Below are positions 61,488-64,000 of a stretch of 64,000 nt of DNA, piece after piece (positions within the stretch are counted from its first letter, which is position 1; each line of letters opens with the position of its first letter). The position numbers and the translations under genes were made by a program. Below the pieces are notes generated by a model, which had not been told where the DNA came from, did no database searches, and worked only from the letters and a program-made list of their open reading frames with translations. Source of the stretch: Chitinophagaceae bacterium (GTDB lineage: Bacteria > Bacteroidota > Bacteroidia > Chitinophagales > Chitinophagaceae). Where the stretch lies: assembly GCA_004173235.1 (NCBI GenBank), contig SEAC01000015.1, forward strand, positions 496,001 through 560,000, read 5' to 3'.

Positions 61488-62222
61488 ATGAAACCTTTTT
61501 TCCTGCTCCTCTCCTTTTTTTCCGCACTCGCTGCCGGCGCGCAGGCCCGCTTCTTCGCGCAAGTGCGCGTGGATTACGAACGCACCGTAAATGTGCCCGC
61601 CTATTACAAAGAGCTGAGTGGCGAGTGGTACGATCGCATCAAAGACCGGCTGCCCACGTCGGTAACCACCTTCCACGAATTCATCGGCGACAGCACACGC
61701 TCGCTCTATCGCCCGGGCAAGGATGCCAATATCGACCCGCGGTTGTTTTACCGCCCGGTTGCCGATAAGAACGTGGTTTTTACGGATTTTGCCAACCAGC
61801 ACGTCGTGGCCCAAAAGCCCGTATACGATGAGACGTTTTTAATGGACGACAGCCTTTCCAGGATCAAGTGGAAGATCACTGCCGATACAAGGGTGATTGC
61901 CGGCTACGAGTGCCGCAAGGCGGTGGGCATCCTCGACGACAGTGTTGCGGTATTCGCTTTCTATAGCGACGAGATCCTTATCCCAGGCGGCCCCGAAGGC
62001 ATTCACGGGCTTCCCGGCCTTATACTCGGTATGGGCATCCCGCGCCTGCACACCACATGGTTTGCTACGAAGGTTGATGTTTTCGACATCCCGATGAGCG
62101 TGGTGAAACCGGAAACAAAAGGCAAGAAGATGACGCGCACGGCGCTGATGAAACACCTCGGCGACATCCTCCGCGAATGGGGCGTTTGGGGCAGCAAAAT
62201 GGTGGTGAACTATACGATCTAA
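61488..62222 (+). CDS. GLPGLI family protein
   Basis: 244 residues from the ATG at 61488, giving a signal peptide (MKPFFLLLSFFSALAAGAQ). The family-defining motif is present as IHGLPGLILGMGIP (about residues 175-188), preceded by ITADTRVIAGYECRKA, the second conserved block. These periplasmic proteins are almost always encoded beside a TonB-dependent-type barrel in Bacteroidota, as here with an eight-base gap, but their function is unknown. Expression with the upstream receptor is likely. A strong hairpin terminator follows. Confidence 0.92.
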   Translation: MKPFFLLLSFFSALAAGAQARFFAQVRVDYERTVNVPAYYKELSGEWYDRIKDRLPTSVTTFHEFIGDSTRSLYRPGKDANIDPRLFYRPVADKNVVFTDFANQHVVAQKPVYDETFLMDDSLSRIKWKITADTRVIAGYECRKAVGILDDSVAVFAFYSDEILIPGGPEGIHGLPGLILGMGIPRLHTTWFATKVDVFDIPMSVVKPETKGKKMTRTALMKHLGDILREWGVWGSKMVVNYTI

Positions 62223-62259
62223 TGCTCGCAGAAAATAAACGGAATTCACGCAAATGAAA

Positions 62260-62296
62260 AAAGGGGCTGTCTCAAAACTAAGAGACAGCCCTTTTT
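62260..62296. terminator. Strong bidirectional terminator after the GLPGLI gene
   Basis: GGGCTGTCTC (62265-62274) pairs exactly with GAGACAGCCC (62282-62291), with flanking A and T runs, so it works for both the GLPGLI gene and the convergent amylase gene ending at 62339. Confidence 0.85.
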
Positions 62297-62338
62297 AGTT
62301 ATTTGATAGCAACGGTAAGCCTTCTTAGCTTGGCGAGA

Positions 62339-64000
62339 TCATTTTCCTAACTGCAGTATCCAGATCGTCTTGCCGGGAACTTTCCATTTTTCGTTGAGGT
62401 TGAAGACTTCGTCGGTCACAATGCTATGCGCGGTTTTGAAGCCGGTAACACGCTCCGTAAAATGTTGCGGATCGACGGGTTTCTCACTGTCGGCTGTGTT
62501 CATGATCACCATGACCGTGCCCGATGCATCGTAGCGGAAATAGGTGTATACACCGTCTGCCGGCAGGTATTGCATGAATTTGCCCGTCTTGATCGCGCCT
62601 GACTGTTTCCGGAATTGCGCGATGGTCTTCACCCAGTCGTGCATTCCGCGGGCGGGCGCCTCGAGGCCTTCACCGGTAAAAGCGTTTTGTTTGTCGCCCG
62701 CCCATCCGCCGGGGAAGTCGGCACGAACCAGCCCGTCCGGGTTCGATACACCTTTCATCAGCAACTCCGAGCCATAGTAGATCTGCGGGATGCCGCGCGT
62801 GGTGAGCAGCCAGCCATAGGCCATCTTCATCTTTGCCGGGTCTTCGCCGAAGGTGGAGAACGCGCGCGTCATGTCGTGGTTGTCGAGGAAGACCACGTTG
62901 TTCGATGCATCCTTGTAAAGGAAATCGTTGGCGAGCGTGGAATAGAGCCGGTTGACGCCTTCCGTCCAGCCAAAAGCCTGGTTCAACGCGGGCTGGATGC
63001 CGTAGTATAAGGTCTGGAAGTCGGTAGCACCCGTGAGGTTGCTCTTGTATTTTCCGTTGATGTTGTTGCGCACGAAATACGCCTGGTTGGCAACGCCGTG
63101 CACCCAGGTCTCACCAAAGATGGTCATTTTGGGATACTCCGCGTACAAGGCTGCGTTCCAGCGGTTCATGAACTCGAGGTTATTGTAGATATACGTATCC
63201 ACGCGCCATCCGTCGACACCGAATTCCTCCACGCTCCAGAGCGCCTGCTGGATGAGGAAATTGGCTACGTAAGGATTGTCCTGGTTCATGTCGGGCATCT
63301 GCTGCGTGAACCACCCATCCTCCATGATCTTACGCTCTTTGGGCGCAACATATGGATCCATCAGTGTCTGATCTTTGTAGTTCGTTTGCTGGTACGAGGG
63401 CCACTGGTGCAGCCAGCTTTTCATCGGTGCGTCCTGCACAAAGAAGTTCCAAAGGCCGCTATGGTTTGGAACGGCATCCTGTATCAGCTTCATTCCGCGC
63501 GCGTGCAGCGAATCGCTCAGCCGCTTGTAAGCATCATTGCCTCCGTAGCGCAGGTCTACCTGGTAGTGGTTGGTGATGGCATAGCCGTGCTCGGTGCGGT
63601 TGGGCATGTCGTTTTCAAATACCGGAGTAAGCCAAACGGCCGTGGCACCAAGGTCCTGGATGTAACCGAGGTGGTTGATGACGCCCTGCAGGTCGCCGCC
63701 ATGGCGGTGGTACATGGAATCGCGGTTGAGCGACTGATCGCGGTAGCCTTCGATGCGGTCGTTGCCGGGATCGCCGTTCGAAAAGCGATCCGGCATCAGG
63801 AAGTAAATAAGATCTTCAGAACGCACTCCCTGCGCATAGCGCGTGCCTTCGCCTGCGCGGCGCGGTTTGAGCTCGTAGTTGAACGAGCCTTTCGAGCTGC
63901 CCTTGCGCCAGTTGATCTTGACGGTGCCCGGCTTTGCGCCGGCTTTCACCACGAGGTCGAGAAAGGCGTAGTTGCTGTTCTCGGCAGGTGTAACTTTCTT
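62339..64000 (-). CDS. Neopullulanase/SusA-like alpha-amylase, 5' part beyond the window
   Basis: The frame is open to base 64000, so the N-terminus lies outside; a GTG at 63952 is internal. The visible 553 residues begin inside an N-terminal beta domain (AENSNYAFLDLVVKAGAKPGTVKINW), as in cyclomaltodextrinases and neopullulanases. They then form a GH13 barrel: DAVPNHSG, nucleophile in DGWRVDTYIYN (near 63200), acid in FGETWVHG (near 63110) and FLDNHDMTR. The C-terminal domain ends WKVPGKTIWILQLGK. It hydrolyses maltooligosaccharides, pullulan or cyclodextrins; the SusA-like class is usually periplasmic, but the signal peptide is out of view. It converges on the GLPGLI gene with a shared terminator. 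Confidence 0.9.
   Translation of the reverse strand, partial: KKVTPAENSNYAFLDLVVKAGAKPGTVKINWRKGSSKGSFNYELKPRRAGEGTRYAQGVRSEDLIYFLMPDRFSNGDPGNDRIEGYRDQSLNRDSMYHRHGGDLQGVINHLGYIQDLGATAVWLTPVFENDMPNRTEHGYAITNHYQVDLRYGGNDAYKRLSDSLHARGMKLIQDAVPNHSGLWNFFVQDAPMKSWLHQWPSYQQTNYKDQTLMDPYVAPKERKIMEDGWFTQQMPDMNQDNPYVANFLIQQALWSVEEFGVDGWRVDTYIYNNLEFMNRWNAALYAEYPKMTIFGETWVHGVANQAYFVRNNINGKYKSNLTGATDFQTLYYGIQPALNQAFGWTEGVNRLYSTLANDFLYKDASNNVVFLDNHDMTRAFSTFGEDPAKMKMAYGWLLTTRGIPQIYYGSELLMKGVSNPDGLVRADFPGGWAGDKQNAFTGEGLEAPARGMHDWVKTIAQFRKQSGAIKTGKFMQYLPADGVYTYFRYDASGTVMVIMNTADSEKPVDPQHFTERVTGFKTAHSIVTDEVFNLNEKWKVPGKTIWILQLGK

Noticed and set aside
1..64000. tRNA, rRNA, transposase, integrase, toxin-antitoxin or phage genes
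   Set aside because: I looked for tRNA cloverleaf and CCA features in the gaps and for the usual protein signatures among the open frames; none could be supported.

Overview
This 64 kb window looks like chromosomal DNA of a fairly GC-rich member of the Bacteroidota, most likely a Chitinophagaceae-type organism. The evidence is: two proteins with a type IX secretion (T9SS) C-terminal sorting domain; an outer-membrane beta-barrel receptor paired with a GLPGLI-family protein; a TonB-like gene next to folC; GH92 and GH20 glycosidases; and several start codons preceded by the Bacteroidota -7 element TAnnTTTG instead of a Shine-Dalgarno sequence. I found 41 protein genes, two of them cut by the window edges. 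I see no tRNA, rRNA, CRISPR array, insertion sequence or prophage. No gap between genes exceeds about 210 bases.

Layout. 1-2.8 kb: the end of a ureohydrolase, then a membrane protein overlapping a radical SAM enzyme. 2.8-15.2 kb: one giant secreted protein of about 4,135 residues built from six modules of about 550 residues. 15.4-21.3 kb: TonB-like protein, folC, then a minus-strand row of NUDIX, DinB/YfiT, FKBP isomerase, ABC ATPase and fbp. 21.4-24.5 kb: envelope proteins and a peroxiredoxin-like protein. 24.5-28.1 kb: smc, divergent from a universal stress protein. 29.2-35.8 kb: arginase, a sugar-nucleotide-reductase-like SDR, a lipoprotein, pfkA, pyk, a small conserved protein and an esterase. 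35.8-44 kb: a trehalose-from-glycogen operon (glgX/treX, treZ and a treY-malQ fusion). 44-50 kb: a coiled-coil protein and a probable N-glycan-degrading operon (glycosylasparaginase, CutC-family protein, GH92 mannosidase). 50.1-52.8 kb: FMN reductase, two pirins and a small helical protein. 52.8-55.3 kb: GH20 hexosaminidase. 55.4-64 kb: TPR protein, glycogen branching enzyme glgB, outer-membrane receptor plus GLPGLI protein, and the 3' part of a neopullulanase-like amylase.

How the genes work together. GlgB builds alpha-1,6 branches, GlgX removes them, TreY and TreZ turn the released chains into trehalose, and the fused MalQ can recycle short maltooligosaccharides. fbp, pfkA and pyk are key control points of glycolysis and gluconeogenesis. 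Glycosylasparaginase, GH92 and GH20 match three steps of N-glycan breakdown (GlcNAc-Asn linkage, alpha-mannose caps, terminal GlcNAc), which makes the CutC-family protein between them a candidate glycan enzyme.

The most unusual non-coding signal is a set of gaps that carry tandem 7-9 base words together with reverse-complement copies, forming long hairpins. The word differs from gap to gap, and the hairpins reach into the ends of genes. A second recurring pattern is a -7 promoter element only a few bases before the start codon, which suggests leaderless or nearly leaderless mRNAs.
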